A stretch of 32,117 nt of DNA from Nocardioides litoris. Lineage in GTDB: Bacteria; Actinomycetota; Actinomycetes; Propionibacteriales; Nocardioidaceae. A program made the translations under genes and the position numbers. A model generated the notes under the pieces. That model was not told the DNA's origin and searched no databases. It saw only the letters and a program-made list of their open reading frames with translations. Shown in pieces: positions 22,545-30,958 of the stretch (the first letter of the stretch is position 1; every line of letters starts with the position of its first letter). The stretch lies in NCBI RefSeq assembly GCF_006346315.1, contig NZ_VDMR01000011.1, positions 1 through 32,117 of the forward strand, written 5' to 3'.

Positions 22545-24392
22545 TCACACCTCGAGCCGCACGTCGTGGTCCTCGACCCAGCGGTCGATCCCGATCATCC
22601 GGTCGAAGAGCCCCTGCTGCCCCGGCTGCGGGTCGCGGGCGAGGTCGCGCAGGGCGTCGACGTCGGCCAGGTGGGTCAGGGCGGAGTCGGGCCGGTCGAG
22701 GCGGTCGAGCAGCTCGCGGGCCACGCCCTCGACGTACCCGCGGTCCTGGGTGGCCGGGTAGGGGCTCTTGACCCGGTCGACGACCGACGGCGGCAGGAGG
22801 TCGCGGGTCGCGGCGCGCAGCAGGCTCTTCTCGCGGCCGTCGAAGGTCTTCATCGACCACGGGGTGTCGACGACGTACTGCACGAGGCGGTGGTCGCAGA
22901 ACGGCACCCGCACCTCCAGGCCGACGGCCATGCTCATCCGGTCCTTGCGGTCGAGCAGGGTGGGCAGGAAGCGGGTCAGGTAGAGGTGGAACACCTCGCG
23001 CATCCGCCGCTCCTCGCCGGTCTCGCCGTCGAGGCGCGGACCCTCGGCGAGCGCGGCGTCGTACTGCTCGGCCAGGTGGGCGTCGAGGTCGAGCGCCTTC
23101 TCCACCGGCGGCGCCAGGTGGCGGTCGCCGACCATCCGGGCCATGCCGCCGTGCAGCCACGGGAACGACCCGGAGCCGATCGCGGCCGGGTCGTGGAAGT
23201 CGGCGTACCCGCCGAAGACCTCGTCGGCCGACTCGCCGCTGACCGCGACCGTCGAGCGCTCGCGGATGGCCTTGAAGAGCAGGTAGAGCGAGGTGTCCAT
23301 GTCGCCCAGGCCGGGCAGGTCGCGCGCGTGCAGCACCGCCCGGCGGGCGGCCGGGTCGAGCAGGGCGGCGTTGTCGAGCACGATGTCGGTGTGGTCGCTG
23401 CGCACGTGCGCGACCACGTCGGCGACGTACGGCGCGTCGGGGGTCGGGCGGAGGTCGTCGGCCTGGAAGCCCTCGGTGTAGCCGACGAAGTCGACCGCGA
23501 ACGACCGCACCGGCTCCTCGCCGAGCTCGCGGGCCGCGATCGCGGTCAGGGCGGAGGAGTCGAGGCCACCAGAGAGCAGGGTCCCGATCGGCACGTCGGC
23601 CACGAGCTGGCGGCGGGTGGTGTCGAGCAGCAGCTCGCGCACGGTGTCGATCGTGGTGTCGAGGTCGTCGGTGTGCTCGTGGGCCTCCAGCCGCCAGTAG
23701 CAGTGCTCGTGCACCCCGTCGCGGTCGACGCGGACGACGTGGCCGGGCTTGACCTCCCGCATCCCCCGGTACGGCGCCGCGCCGGGCGTGTGCACGAACC
23801 CGACGACCTGGCGCAGGCCGTCCTCGTCGACGACGGCCTCGACCTCGGGGTGGGCGAGGATCGCCTTGGGCTCCGAGCCGAACAGCACGCCGTGGGCGGT
23901 CGGGTGGTAGTAGAGCGGCTTGACGCCGAGCCGGTCGCGGACGAGCAGCAGCGACTGCTCCCGGGCGTCCCAGACGGCGTAGGCGAACATGCCGTTGAGC
24001 CGCTCGACGGCTGCGGCGCCGCGGCGGCGGTGCTCGTGCAGCACGACCTCGGTGTCGCTGTGGGTGACCAGCTCGACGCCGTCGGCCCGCTGCTCCGCGC
24101 GGAGCTCGCGGAAGGTGTAGGTCTCACCGCTGTAGACGATGACCAGGTCGTCCTCGCCGGGCTGGTCGGCCGGGCGCCGCCGGCCGGTGCGGGCGTCGAC
24201 GCACATCGGCTGGTCGCCGCGCTCGACGTCGATCACTGCGAGCCGGCGGTGGCCCAGGACGGCGTGCTCGCCGACGTGCAGGCCCGCCGCGTCCGGCCCC
24301 CGGCACGCCATGGTCGCGGTCATCGCCGCGCCCACCTCGCCCTGGCCGCGCAGGTCGCGCTCGAAGTCGATCCAGCCGGTGATGCCGCACAT
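22545..24392 (-). CDS. asnB: Asparagine synthase (glutamine-hydrolysing)
   Basis: 615 aa. Makes asparagine from aspartate with ATP and glutamine-derived ammonia. N-terminal nucleophile C2 (MCGITGW), RGPD at 31-34, HRRLAVID, SDTEVVLH and LNGMFAYAVWD mark the glutaminase domain. SGGLDSS at 274-280 is the PP-loop of the synthetase domain, with SGESADEVFGGY further on. In E. coli AsnB the oxyanion-hole Asn lies in YNGE; here it is YSGETY (S88). From memory, Streptomyces relatives also have YSGE, so this is probably a subfamily trait. AAGGA lies a few bases before the ATG. Leader 24393-24581 shows no clear riboswitch. Confidence 0.93.
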   Translation of the reverse strand: MCGITGWIDFERDLRGQGEVGAAMTATMACRGPDAAGLHVGEHAVLGHRRLAVIDVERGDQPMCVDARTGRRRPADQPGEDDLVIVYSGETYTFRELRAEQRADGVELVTHSDTEVVLHEHRRRGAAAVERLNGMFAYAVWDAREQSLLLVRDRLGVKPLYYHPTAHGVLFGSEPKAILAHPEVEAVVDEDGLRQVVGFVHTPGAAPYRGMREVKPGHVVRVDRDGVHEHCYWRLEAHEHTDDLDTTIDTVRELLLDTTRRQLVADVPIGTLLSGGLDSSALTAIAARELGEEPVRSFAVDFVGYTEGFQADDLRPTPDAPYVADVVAHVRSDHTDIVLDNAALLDPAARRAVLHARDLPGLGDMDTSLYLLFKAIRERSTVAVSGESADEVFGGYADFHDPAAIGSGSFPWLHGGMARMVGDRHLAPPVEKALDLDAHLAEQYDAALAEGPRLDGETGEERRMREVFHLYLTRFLPTLLDRKDRMSMAVGLEVRVPFCDHRLVQYVVDTPWSMKTFDGREKSLLRAATRDLLPPSVVDRVKSPYPATQDRGYVEGVARELLDRLDRPDSALTHLADVDALRDLARDPQPGQQGLFDRMIGIDRWVEDHDVRLEV

Positions 24393-24514
24393 GGTGGTCC
24401 TTCCGTCCGAGTGGCGGGGGGTGCACCCACCAGGCTCGTCCAGATGGTTGAGTTGGGCAACCTTCTCGGGAGGGGTGTGAGCGACCTCTCAGCCGCGGAC
24501 GAGGGGTGGGGCGT

Positions 24515-24567
24515 CCTCGACCACCCGGTGGTCGAGGAGGGCCGCCTGGCGGCCCGTCTCGAGGCCA
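24515..24567. repeat. Dispersed palindrome copy with extra outward half, 3' of the SDR gene
   Basis: 24527-24567 is a copy with outer arms GGTGGTCGAGG and TCTCGAGGCC and an 8-bp inner stem GGGCCGCC/GGCGGCCC. Next to it, 24515-24525 (CCTCGACCACC) is an exact inverted copy of 24527-24537 with one base between. Lies 14 nt after the SDR stop. Confidence 0.8.
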
Positions 24568-24581
24568 CGCCACCGCAGCGG

Positions 24582-25526
24582 TCAGGGATAGGTGGTGCCC
24601 GTCGTGCGCTCGCTCAGCTGCCACAGCTCGCGGGCCGCACGCTCGTCGCGCGAGAGCCGGCTGCCGGCGGTGACCCGGGGCGGGCCGCCCATCTCGCCGG
24701 GGCCGCTCGGGCCGACGTACGTGCCGCCGGGGAGGTCGGCGGTGGCGGCCATCAGGGTCGGCCAGGCGCCGGCAGCGGCGGACTGCGAGACCGCGCGGAC
24801 CGCGGCGTCGAGGACCGAGGCGACGCCGCCCGAGGACCGGCCGTACTGCCCGTTGGCCGCGAGGTGCGTGCCCGCGAACCCGGGGTGGGCCGCGAGCGCC
24901 TTGACCGGCACGCCGCCCTCGCGGCAGCGCCGGTCGAGCTCGGCGGTGAAGAGCAGGTTGGCCAGCTTGGTCTGCCCGTAGACCCGCCAGGTGCGGTAGG
25001 GGCCGCGCCCCGGGCGGGTCGGGTCGTCGAGGGGGGCGCGGCCGGCGTACCGGTGGTACTGCGAGGACACCGTCACCACGGTCGCCGCGCCGCTGACCAC
25101 CAGCTGCGGGAGCAGGAGGCCGGTGAGCAGGAACGGGCCGAGGTGGTTGGTCGCGAGCTGCAGGTCGAGGCCGTCGGCGGTGCGGGCCCGCGCGGTGCCC
25201 ATGACGCCGGCGTTGTTGACCAGCACGTCGATCGCGCCGAACCGTGCCGCCGCGGCCGCCGCGTGGCGCACCGAGGAGAGGTCGGACAGGTCGACGACGA
25301 GCGTGTCGAGCCCGGCTCCCGGGACCTCGGCGGCGATGCTGCGCGCGGTCTCGTCGAGCTTGCCGGCCGTGCGGCCGGCGAGCACGACGCGGGCGCCGCG
25401 ACGGGCCAGCTCGAGCGCGGTGTGGTGGCCGAGCCCGCCGACCGACGGACCGGTGACGACGACCGTGCGCCCGGCCTGGTCGGGGATGTCGGCGAGCGTC
25501 CAGCGGTCGGTCGGCGCCGGCCTCAC
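24582..25526 (-). CDS. Short-chain dehydrogenase/reductase (SDR)
   Basis: 314 aa. Rossmann NAD(P)-binding with TGPSVGGLG (variant of TGxxxGxG), DLSDLSSV, NNAGVMG, catalytic serine region VVTVSSQYH and YGQTK (YxxxK). Long C-terminal part resembles the retinol-dehydrogenase/WW-oxidoreductase-like SDR group common in actinobacteria. Substrate unknown. The GTG at 25526 overlaps the TGA of the upstream gene (GTGA at 25523-25526), so the two are coupled in translation. Confidence 0.9.
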   Translation of the reverse strand: MRPAPTDRWTLADIPDQAGRTVVVTGPSVGGLGHHTALELARRGARVVLAGRTAGKLDETARSIAAEVPGAGLDTLVVDLSDLSSVRHAAAAAARFGAIDVLVNNAGVMGTARARTADGLDLQLATNHLGPFLLTGLLLPQLVVSGAATVVTVSSQYHRYAGRAPLDDPTRPGRGPYRTWRVYGQTKLANLLFTAELDRRCREGGVPVKALAAHPGFAGTHLAANGQYGRSSGGVASVLDAAVRAVSQSAAAGAWPTLMAATADLPGGTYVGPSGPGEMGGPPRVTAGSRLSRDERAARELWQLSERTTGTTYP

Positions 25527-26353
25527 GGGGTCGTCGCCATCACCGACAGGACGCGCCGGCCGAGGTCGGCGTCGCCCTCGACGGTCACCGCGCCGGCCCC
25601 CAGCTCCTCCGCCGTACGCCGCCCGCCGGCGAGCACCACGAACGCCTCGCGTCCGAGCCGCAGCGCCAGGGTCGGGTCGGCCGGGAGGTCCGGCAACCGC
25701 CGGCCGCGGCCGTCGTCGCCGATGGCGAAGGCCAGGGTCGGGCTGCCCTCGACGTCGAGCACGGCGGTCGTGCCGGGCGGGGCCGCGGCCTTCTTGGCCA
25801 GCACGTAGCCGAAACCCTCGGCCAGGTAGTCGGCGGTGTGCGCCGCGGCGGGGGAGTCGAGGCCGCCGGGGCGGCCGACCGCGCGGCGCACGTCCTGCTC
25901 GTGCATCCACACGTCGAGCGGGCGGTTGCGCAGCAGCGTCTCCCAGGTCCACGGCACGCCGCCGAAGATCGTGGTCGGCCGGGCCGCGGGGTCGGTGGGC
26001 GGGTCGGCCAGCAGCTGCTCGTGGCGCAGCGCCGTGACCTCGCGGATCTCGGCCACGATGTCGGCCGGCGCGGCGTCGCGGCGGTTGACCACGCCGATCT
26101 CGGTGTAGAGGCCCATCAGGCCCGTGACGTGGGGCGGCTCGCCGACCTCGGCCGTCTCCTCGGGCCGACCGGCCAGCACCGACTCCAGGTGGGCGGTGTG
26201 GGCAGCGCAGGCCCGCACGTCCCAGCCGGCGAGGTCGGTGGGGGTGGTCCACTGCGCGTCGGGGACCTCGTCGAGCAGGGCGCAGAAGTCCTGCACGGCC
26301 TGCCACCAGGTCTCCACCCAGGCGGCGAGGCGGGCGTCGTCGGGCTCGCTCAT
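25523..26353 (-). CDS. Maleylpyruvate isomerase-family mycothiol-dependent protein
   Basis: 276 aa. N-terminal DinB-fold metal domain: WTTPTDLAGWDVRACAAHTA with the histidine motif, and DVWMHEQDVRRA carrying further metal ligands. C-terminal domain of about 100 residues (TTAVLDVEGSPTLAFAIG onward) as in MDMPI proteins. These cytoplasmic enzymes use mycothiol, the low-molecular-weight thiol of actinobacteria, which supports the host guess. The actual reaction is unknown. ATG at 26353 has TACAGT (26361-26366) ending seven bases before it and no ribosome site. First gene of a two-gene operon with the SDR. Confidence 0.87.
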   Translation of the reverse strand: MSEPDDARLAAWVETWWQAVQDFCALLDEVPDAQWTTPTDLAGWDVRACAAHTAHLESVLAGRPEETAEVGEPPHVTGLMGLYTEIGVVNRRDAAPADIVAEIREVTALRHEQLLADPPTDPAARPTTIFGGVPWTWETLLRNRPLDVWMHEQDVRRAVGRPGGLDSPAAAHTADYLAEGFGYVLAKKAAAPPGTTAVLDVEGSPTLAFAIGDDGRGRRLPDLPADPTLALRLGREAFVVLAGGRRTAEELGAGAVTVEGDADLGRRVLSVMATTP

Positions 26354-26392
26354 GGCCGCGACTGTAGTGACTCCGGACCGGCCGGGGAGCGG

Positions 26393-26992
26393 TCAGTCGT
26401 CGCGGTACTCGGAGTCGTAGTAGGTGTTGTCGTAGACCTCGATCTCGTCGACCTGGGCGCCCTCCGGGGCCAGGAACCCGGTGCAGTCGAGCGCCGCGCT
26501 CCGCTCGAACGGGATCGAGGCCGGGCCGTCGCAGCGGACCGTGTCGAGCAGCGTGTCGTCCTGGTAGAGCCGGAAGGTGAGCGAGACCGACTCCGCCTCC
26601 TCGTCGCGGCGCTCGTTGGTGACCTCGAGCGGCCCGACCTCGAGGTTGCCCTGCGGGGTGGTCGAGACGCTCCAGCCCTCGTCGTAGGTGAAGCCCCGGA
26701 TGCTGAACCCCTCGCCCTCCTCGACCGTCAGCGCCTGCGTGATCGAGCCGGGGTAGGTGCGGTCGAAGGAGTCGCCGACCCGGGCGACGGAGAAGACCAC
26801 GAGCGCGACCAGGCCGCCGCAGCCGAGCAGCATGACGCCGCCGACGGCGAGGAGGATGTTGCGGGTCGTGTGGTCCCGGCGGGGCGGGAAGGCCTGGTAG
26901 GGGTTCGGGTAGCCGCCCGCGGAGTACGGCGTGTACGGCTGGTGGGGGTCCTGCCGGTAGGGGTCTTGTCCGTACGGCGGCTGCTGCGACAT
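26393..26992 (-). CDS. Membrane protein, paralogue of the lipoprotein at 28568
   Basis: 199 aa. N-terminal 40 residues are rich in Pro, Tyr and Gln (QQPPYGQDPYRQDPHQPY). One membrane helix at about 46-68 (ILLAVGGVMLLGCGGLVALV). The outside domain of about 125 residues begins VEEGEGFSIRGFTYDEGW. Its C-terminal part has two cysteines (VRCDG and LDCTG) likely paired, then DEIEVYD. This domain is shared with the lipoprotein encoded at 28568-28996. Function not known. ATG at 26992 has AACACT (27000-27005) ending seven bases before it. Confidence 0.82.
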   Translation of the reverse strand: MSQQPPYGQDPYRQDPHQPYTPYSAGGYPNPYQAFPPRRDHTTRNILLAVGGVMLLGCGGLVALVVFSVARVGDSFDRTYPGSITQALTVEEGEGFSIRGFTYDEGWSVSTTPQGNLEVGPLEVTNERRDEEAESVSLTFRLYQDDTLLDTVRCDGPASIPFERSAALDCTGFLAPEGAQVDEIEVYDNTYYDSEYRDD

Positions 26993-27034
26993 GCCGGGCA
27001 GTGTTGCCCTCCGGCCGGGTGGTCAACCCCGGTC

Positions 27035-27634
27035 TCAGGCGCCGCGGGCGAGACCGGCCGCGATGAGGAGCATCGTCAGCCCGATCAGCACGTCGAGCAC
27101 CCGCCACGCCCGCTCGGTCGACAGGGCGCGGTGGGCCAGCCGGGCGCCGTACCCGAGGCCGGTGAACCACACGACGCTCGCCGTCATCGCGCCCGCGCCG
27201 AACCACCACCGGTGGTCGTTGGCCGAGGCGACCGAGCCGAGCAGCAGGACGGTGTCGAGGTAGACGTGCGGGTTGAGCCAGGTCAGGGCCAGGGCCGTGC
27301 GCACCGCGGTGGCGGCCGTGGCCGAGCCGCCCGTCGCGGCCTGCAGCGATCCGCCCCGGCGGGCCCGGAGCAGCGCGCTGACGCCGTACCAGGTGAGGAA
27401 CGCGACGCCCGCCCACCGCACGACGTCGACCAGCCACCCGGCCTGCTCGACCAGTGTGCCGATGCCGGCGACACCGGCGGCGATGAGCAGCAGGTCGCTG
27501 ACCGCGCACACCGCGACCACCGGGCCGACGTGGCGGCGGGCCAGCCCCTGGCGCAGGACGAACGCGTTCTGCGCCCCGATGGCCACGATCAGGCCGAGCC
27601 CGGTGAGCAGGCCGGCGAGGGCGGAGGCGGTCAC
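27035..27634 (-). CDS. lysE: LysE/ArgO-family amino acid exporter
   Basis: 199 aa, about six membrane helices. The family opening is LTGLGLIVAIGAQNAFVLRQGL, and LTWLNPHVYLDTVLLLGSVA is the second conserved block with the N-P-H-x-Y-L-D motif. Exports basic amino acids (lysine, arginine) from the cytoplasm in characterised members. GTG at 27634 is chosen: TAGCGT (27642-27647) ends seven bases before it, and TGGACT 17 bp further is a possible -35. Divergent from its likely activator, the lysG-like gene, as in Corynebacterium glutamicum lysE-lysG. Confidence 0.9.
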   Translation of the reverse strand: MTASALAGLLTGLGLIVAIGAQNAFVLRQGLARRHVGPVVAVCAVSDLLLIAAGVAGIGTLVEQAGWLVDVVRWAGVAFLTWYGVSALLRARRGGSLQAATGGSATAATAVRTALALTWLNPHVYLDTVLLLGSVASANDHRWWFGAGAMTASVVWFTGLGYGARLAHRALSTERAWRVLDVLIGLTMLLIAAGLARGA

Positions 27635-27704
27635 GGGGTCGACGCTAGGGCCGCCCTGTCGTTCAGTCCAACGACATGATCTTGACACGGTTTAGCATCG
27701 CTGC
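27635..27704. promoter_or_regulatory. lysE-lysG divergent control region
   Basis: 70 bp. -10 boxes: TAGCGT on minus for lysE, TAGCAT (27693-27698) on plus for lysG. An imperfect inverted repeat CAACGACATGATCTTG (27669-27684) overlaps the likely -35 zone of lysE and could be a LysG site. Confidence 0.5.
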
Positions 27705-28571
27705 ATGCACCCCGAGCAGCTCGCCGCTCTGGCCGCGATCGTCGACCACGGCACGTTCGAGGCGGCGGCTCGGCACCTGCACGTCACGACCAGCGCGGTC
27801 AGCCAGCGCATCAAGGCCCTCGAGTCGGCCTCGGGCCAGGTCCTCGTCCGCCGTACGGCGCCGTGCACCGCCACCGCGGCCGGCGAGCCGCTCGTGCGGC
27901 TGGCCCGGCAGTGGGAGCTGCTCCGGGCCGAGGCCGCCGCGGTGGTCGGCGGGAGCGCCGCCGCGCTCGACCTGGCGGTGGCGGTCAACGCCGACTCGCT
28001 CGCCACGTGGTTCCGCGGGGTGGTGGCCGAGGTGGCCGGCTGGGAGGGCGTCTCCCTGCGGTTGCACGTGGAGGACCAGGGCTTCTCCGCCGACCTGCTG
28101 CGCCGCGGCGAGGTGCTGGGTGCCGTCACCTCCGACCCGGTGGCGGTCCAGGGCTGCCGGGTCGAGCCGCTGGGGTCGGTGCGCTACCGGCCCGCGGCGG
28201 CGCCGGCCTTCGCGGAGCGGTGGCGCCGCGGGCGCGGCCCCGAGTGGGCGTCGATGCCGGTCGTGGTGTTCAACGCCAAGGACGCCCTGCAGCGCGACCT
28301 GCTCGCGGCGCGCGGGCTCGGTGACCCGCCCGTCGTGCACCGGGTGCCGACCTCGGCCGACTTCCACGAGGCCGTGCGGCTCGGGCTCGGCTGGGGCCTG
28401 CTGCCGCCGGCGCAGCTCGAGCCCGACCTGGCCTCCGGTGCGCTCGTGCCGCTCTCGTCACGCGACCACGTCGACGTACCGCTGTTCTGGCAGCGGTGGC
28501 GCGTGGCCTCCGGGCTGCTCGACCGGCTGACGGTGGCGGTGCGGGCGGCGTTCGAGGCCGCCGGCGGCTAG
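27705..28571 (+). CDS. lysG: LysR-type regulator, LysG/ArgP group
   Basis: 288 aa. N-terminal winged helix-turn-helix: QLAALAAIVDHGTFEAAARH, then LHVTTSAVSQRIKALESASG and VLVRR. The rest is a substrate-binding-protein-like effector domain. The ArgP/LysG group senses lysine or arginine and switches on the divergent exporter; the pairing with lysE supports this. ATG at 27705 has TAGCAT ending six bases before it, so a leaderless mRNA is likely. Its TAG stop and the TAG stop of the convergent lipoprotein gene share the four bases CTAG at 28568-28571. Confidence 0.92.
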   Translation: MHPEQLAALAAIVDHGTFEAAARHLHVTTSAVSQRIKALESASGQVLVRRTAPCTATAAGEPLVRLARQWELLRAEAAAVVGGSAAALDLAVAVNADSLATWFRGVVAEVAGWEGVSLRLHVEDQGFSADLLRRGEVLGAVTSDPVAVQGCRVEPLGSVRYRPAAAPAFAERWRRGRGPEWASMPVVVFNAKDALQRDLLAARGLGDPPVVHRVPTSADFHEAVRLGLGWGLLPPAQLEPDLASGALVPLSSRDHVDVPLFWQRWRVASGLLDRLTVAVRAAFEAAGG

Positions 28572-28996
28572 GCGACCGCCACGCGGATCTCGTCGGCCGT
28601 CGACAGGTCCTCGGTGGTGAAGCTCCGGCACTCCAGCTCCACCCGGTCGCCCCGGCGCACGCCGGTCATGCCTGGGCCGCGGGTGTCGCGGCACGTCACG
28701 TCGTCCAGCAGGTCGCCGCCCGCATAGAAGGACATCGACAGGACCAGGTACGCCCCTCGTCGCTCGGTGTTGGCGACGTTCTCGCCGGTGATCTCGAAGA
28801 CGGTCGCGCCGGAGTCGTCCACCTCGGGCGCCCACCCTCCGTCGAGGTCGAACCCGTCGAGCGAGAAGGCCTGGCCCTCCTCGACGGTGACGGGTCCCTG
28901 GGGCAGGTCGCCGCCGCTGTCGTCGCCGAGCAGCCCGCAGCCCGGGACGACCAGGGCGAGGGGGACGAGGCCGAGCAGGAGAGCGGGGCGACGCAT
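28568..28996 (-). CDS. Lipoprotein, paralogue of the membrane protein at 26393
   Basis: 142 aa. Signal with lipobox VPGC (C20 from this start). The domain VEEGQAFSLDGFDLDGGW, then a strand-rich part with two cysteines (VTCRD and LECRS) and a closing ADEIRVAVA, matches the outside domain of the 26393-26992 protein (VEEGEGFSIRGFTYDEGW, VRCDG, LDCTG, DEIEVYD). Function unknown. ATG at 28996 is chosen: CAGGGT (29003-29008) ends six bases before it and it puts the basic residues right before the hydrophobic core. A longer in-frame start at 29014 is less likely. Confidence 0.8.
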   Translation of the reverse strand: MRRPALLLGLVPLALVVPGCGLLGDDSGGDLPQGPVTVEEGQAFSLDGFDLDGGWAPEVDDSGATVFEITGENVANTERRGAYLVLSMSFYAGGDLLDDVTCRDTRGPGMTGVRRGDRVELECRSFTTEDLSTADEIRVAVA

Positions 28997-29020
28997 GGGC
29001 CCACCCTGCCCCACGCGCCG

Positions 29021-29059
29021 AAAACCACGCTGACCCGCCGTGGATGACGACGGGTCAGC
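29021..29059 (-). terminator. Rho-independent terminator of the fadE5-like gene
   Basis: 13-bp stem with one mismatch (29029-29041 with 29047-29059), 5-nt loop, followed on the minus strand by GGTTTT. It starts 21 nt after the stop at 29081. Its left part repeats the hairpin at 20487. Confidence 0.75.
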
Positions 29060-29080
29060 TGGGGAGTGGTGCGAGGGGCG

Positions 29081-30958
29081 TCAGAAGGCGCTCTCGTCGA
29101 GCTCCATCAGGTCGAGGTCGGTGGCCTCGAGGATGGCGCGCTCCGCGGTCAGGCGGGGCAGGTTGGTGCGGGCGAAGAACTGCGCCGCGGCGACCTTGCC
29201 CTCGTAGAAGGCCTGGTCGCGACCGGCGTCGCCGCCGAGCTTGGTCAGCGCGACCTCGGCCTGGCGCAGCAGCAGCCAGGCGCAGACCAGGTCGCCGAGG
29301 GCCATCAGCAGGCGGGTCGTGTTGAGACCCACCTTGTAGATGTTGGAGATCTCGCCCTGGGCCGACATGAGGTCGTTGATCATGTGGCCGACCATCGCGT
29401 TGGCGTCGTCGAGCGCGGTGGCGAGCAGCTGGCGCTCGTTCTTCAGGCGACCGTTGCCGGCCTCGCTGTCGATGAACTGCTGGACCTGCGCGGCCACGTG
29501 GCCGAGCGCGGCGCCCTGGTTCTTGACGATCTTGCGGAAGAAGAAGTCCTGGCCCTGGATCGCGGTGGTGCCCTCGTACAGGGTGTCGATCTTGGCGTCG
29601 CGGACGTACTGCTCGACCGGGTACTCCTGCAGGAAGCCCGACCCGCCGAGCGTCTGCAGCGACTCGGTGCCCAGCAGCACCCAGGAGCGCTCCGAGCCGT
29701 AGCCCTTGACGATCGGGAGCAGCAGGTCGTTGACGGCGTGGGCGAGCTTGTAGTCGTCGGCGCGCTCGCCGTGCTGGCTGCCCTCGTGCTCGATGATCGC
29801 GATCTGGTCCTGCCAGGTCGCGGTGTAGATGACCAGGGCCCGCATCGCCTCGGCGAACGACTTCTGCGTCATCAGCGAGCGGCGCACGTCGGGGTGGTGG
29901 GTGATCGTGACGCGCGGCGCGGTCTTGTCGCCCGACCTGGCCAGGTCGGCGCCCTGGAGGCGGCTCTTGGCGTAGTCGAGGGCGTTGAGGTAGCCGGTGG
30001 AGAGGGTGGCGATGGCCTTGGTGCCGACCATCATCCGGGCGTTCTCGATGACCTGGAACATCTGCGCGATGCCGTCGTGGACCTCACCGAGGAGGTAGCC
30101 GACGCACGCCTCGCCGCCGCCGACCCCCGGGTCGCCCATGGTGAGCTCGCAGGTGTTGGAGACCTTCAGGCCCATCTTGTGCTCGACGTTGGTGACGTAG
30201 GCGCCGTTGCGGGCGCCGAGCTCACCGGTCTCGAGGTCGAAGTGGTACTTCGGCACGATGAACAGGCTCAGGCCCTTGGTGCCGGGGCCGCCCGCGCCCT
30301 CGACGCCGACCGGGCGGGCGAGGACGAAGTGGATGACCTGCTCGGTCAGGTCGGACTCGGCCGAGGTGATGAAGCGCTTGACGCCCTCGATGTTCCAGGT
30401 GCCGTCGGCGTTGGCCGTGGCCTTGGAGCGACCCGCGCCCACGTCGGAGCCGGCGTCGGGCTCGGTCAGCACCATGGTGCCGATCCAGCCCTGCTCCACC
30501 ATGAGCTCGGCGATCTTCTTGTCGCGGTCGGTGCCGTTCTTGTAGGCGATGCCGGCGAACATCGAGCCCGCGCCGTACATCCACAGCGCCGGGTTGGCGC
30601 CCAGCACCATCTCGCCCATGCCCCACACGACGCTGCTCGGCGCCGGGGTGCCGCCGAGCTCGGCCATCGTGGACAGGCGCCAGAACTCGGAGTCCATCCA
30701 GGTCTGGTAGCTCTTCTTGAACGACTCGGGCAGCGGCGCGGTGTTGGTCTGCGGGTCGAAGACCGGCGGGTTGCGGTCGGAGTCGACGAACGAGGCCGCG
30801 AGGTCGTTCGTCGCGAGCGACTCCACCTGGGCCAGGATCTCGCGGACGGTCTCGGCGTCGATCTCGGCGAACGGGCCGGTGCCCAGGACCTCGTCGCGAC
30901 CGAACACCTCGAAGAGGTTGAACTCGATGTCGCGCAGGTTGCTCTTGTAGTGGCTCAC
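29081..30958 (-). CDS. fadE5: Acyl-CoA dehydrogenase, FadE5-like
   Basis: 625 aa, the long form typical of FadE5 (Rv0244c) and not the usual 380-400 aa. FAD enzyme for the first step of fatty acyl-CoA beta-oxidation. Family marks: MSHYKSNLRDIEFNLFEVFG, FVDSDRNPPVFDP, the FAD/substrate segment TMVLTEPDAGSDVGA, KRFITSAE, VEHKMGLKVSNTCEL, TAPRVTITHHPDVRRSLMTQ, and LYEGTTAIQGQDFFFRKI with the catalytic glutamate (E462). Ends MELDESAF, as FadE5 ends in MELDEAAF. GTG at 30958 has GAGGAA upstream as a ribosome site. Transcribed alone, terminated by the hairpin at 29059-29021. Confidence 0.94.
   Translation of the reverse strand: MSHYKSNLRDIEFNLFEVFGRDEVLGTGPFAEIDAETVREILAQVESLATNDLAASFVDSDRNPPVFDPQTNTAPLPESFKKSYQTWMDSEFWRLSTMAELGGTPAPSSVVWGMGEMVLGANPALWMYGAGSMFAGIAYKNGTDRDKKIAELMVEQGWIGTMVLTEPDAGSDVGAGRSKATANADGTWNIEGVKRFITSAESDLTEQVIHFVLARPVGVEGAGGPGTKGLSLFIVPKYHFDLETGELGARNGAYVTNVEHKMGLKVSNTCELTMGDPGVGGGEACVGYLLGEVHDGIAQMFQVIENARMMVGTKAIATLSTGYLNALDYAKSRLQGADLARSGDKTAPRVTITHHPDVRRSLMTQKSFAEAMRALVIYTATWQDQIAIIEHEGSQHGERADDYKLAHAVNDLLLPIVKGYGSERSWVLLGTESLQTLGGSGFLQEYPVEQYVRDAKIDTLYEGTTAIQGQDFFFRKIVKNQGAALGHVAAQVQQFIDSEAGNGRLKNERQLLATALDDANAMVGHMINDLMSAQGEISNIYKVGLNTTRLLMALGDLVCAWLLLRQAEVALTKLGGDAGRDQAFYEGKVAAAQFFARTNLPRLTAERAILEATDLDLMELDESAF

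Noticed and set aside
24393..24514. Riboswitch or T-box in front of asnB
   Set aside because: I could not find a T-box core or any riboswitch consensus. A covariance search (Infernal with Rfam) would settle it.
27682..27687. TTGACA as the -35 of lysG
   Set aside because: Only 5 bases separate it from TAGCAT, far from the needed 16-18.
30222..30626. Second gene inside the fadE5-like gene
   Set aside because: Same strand, different frame, no motifs; the FadE5 frame is conserved throughout.
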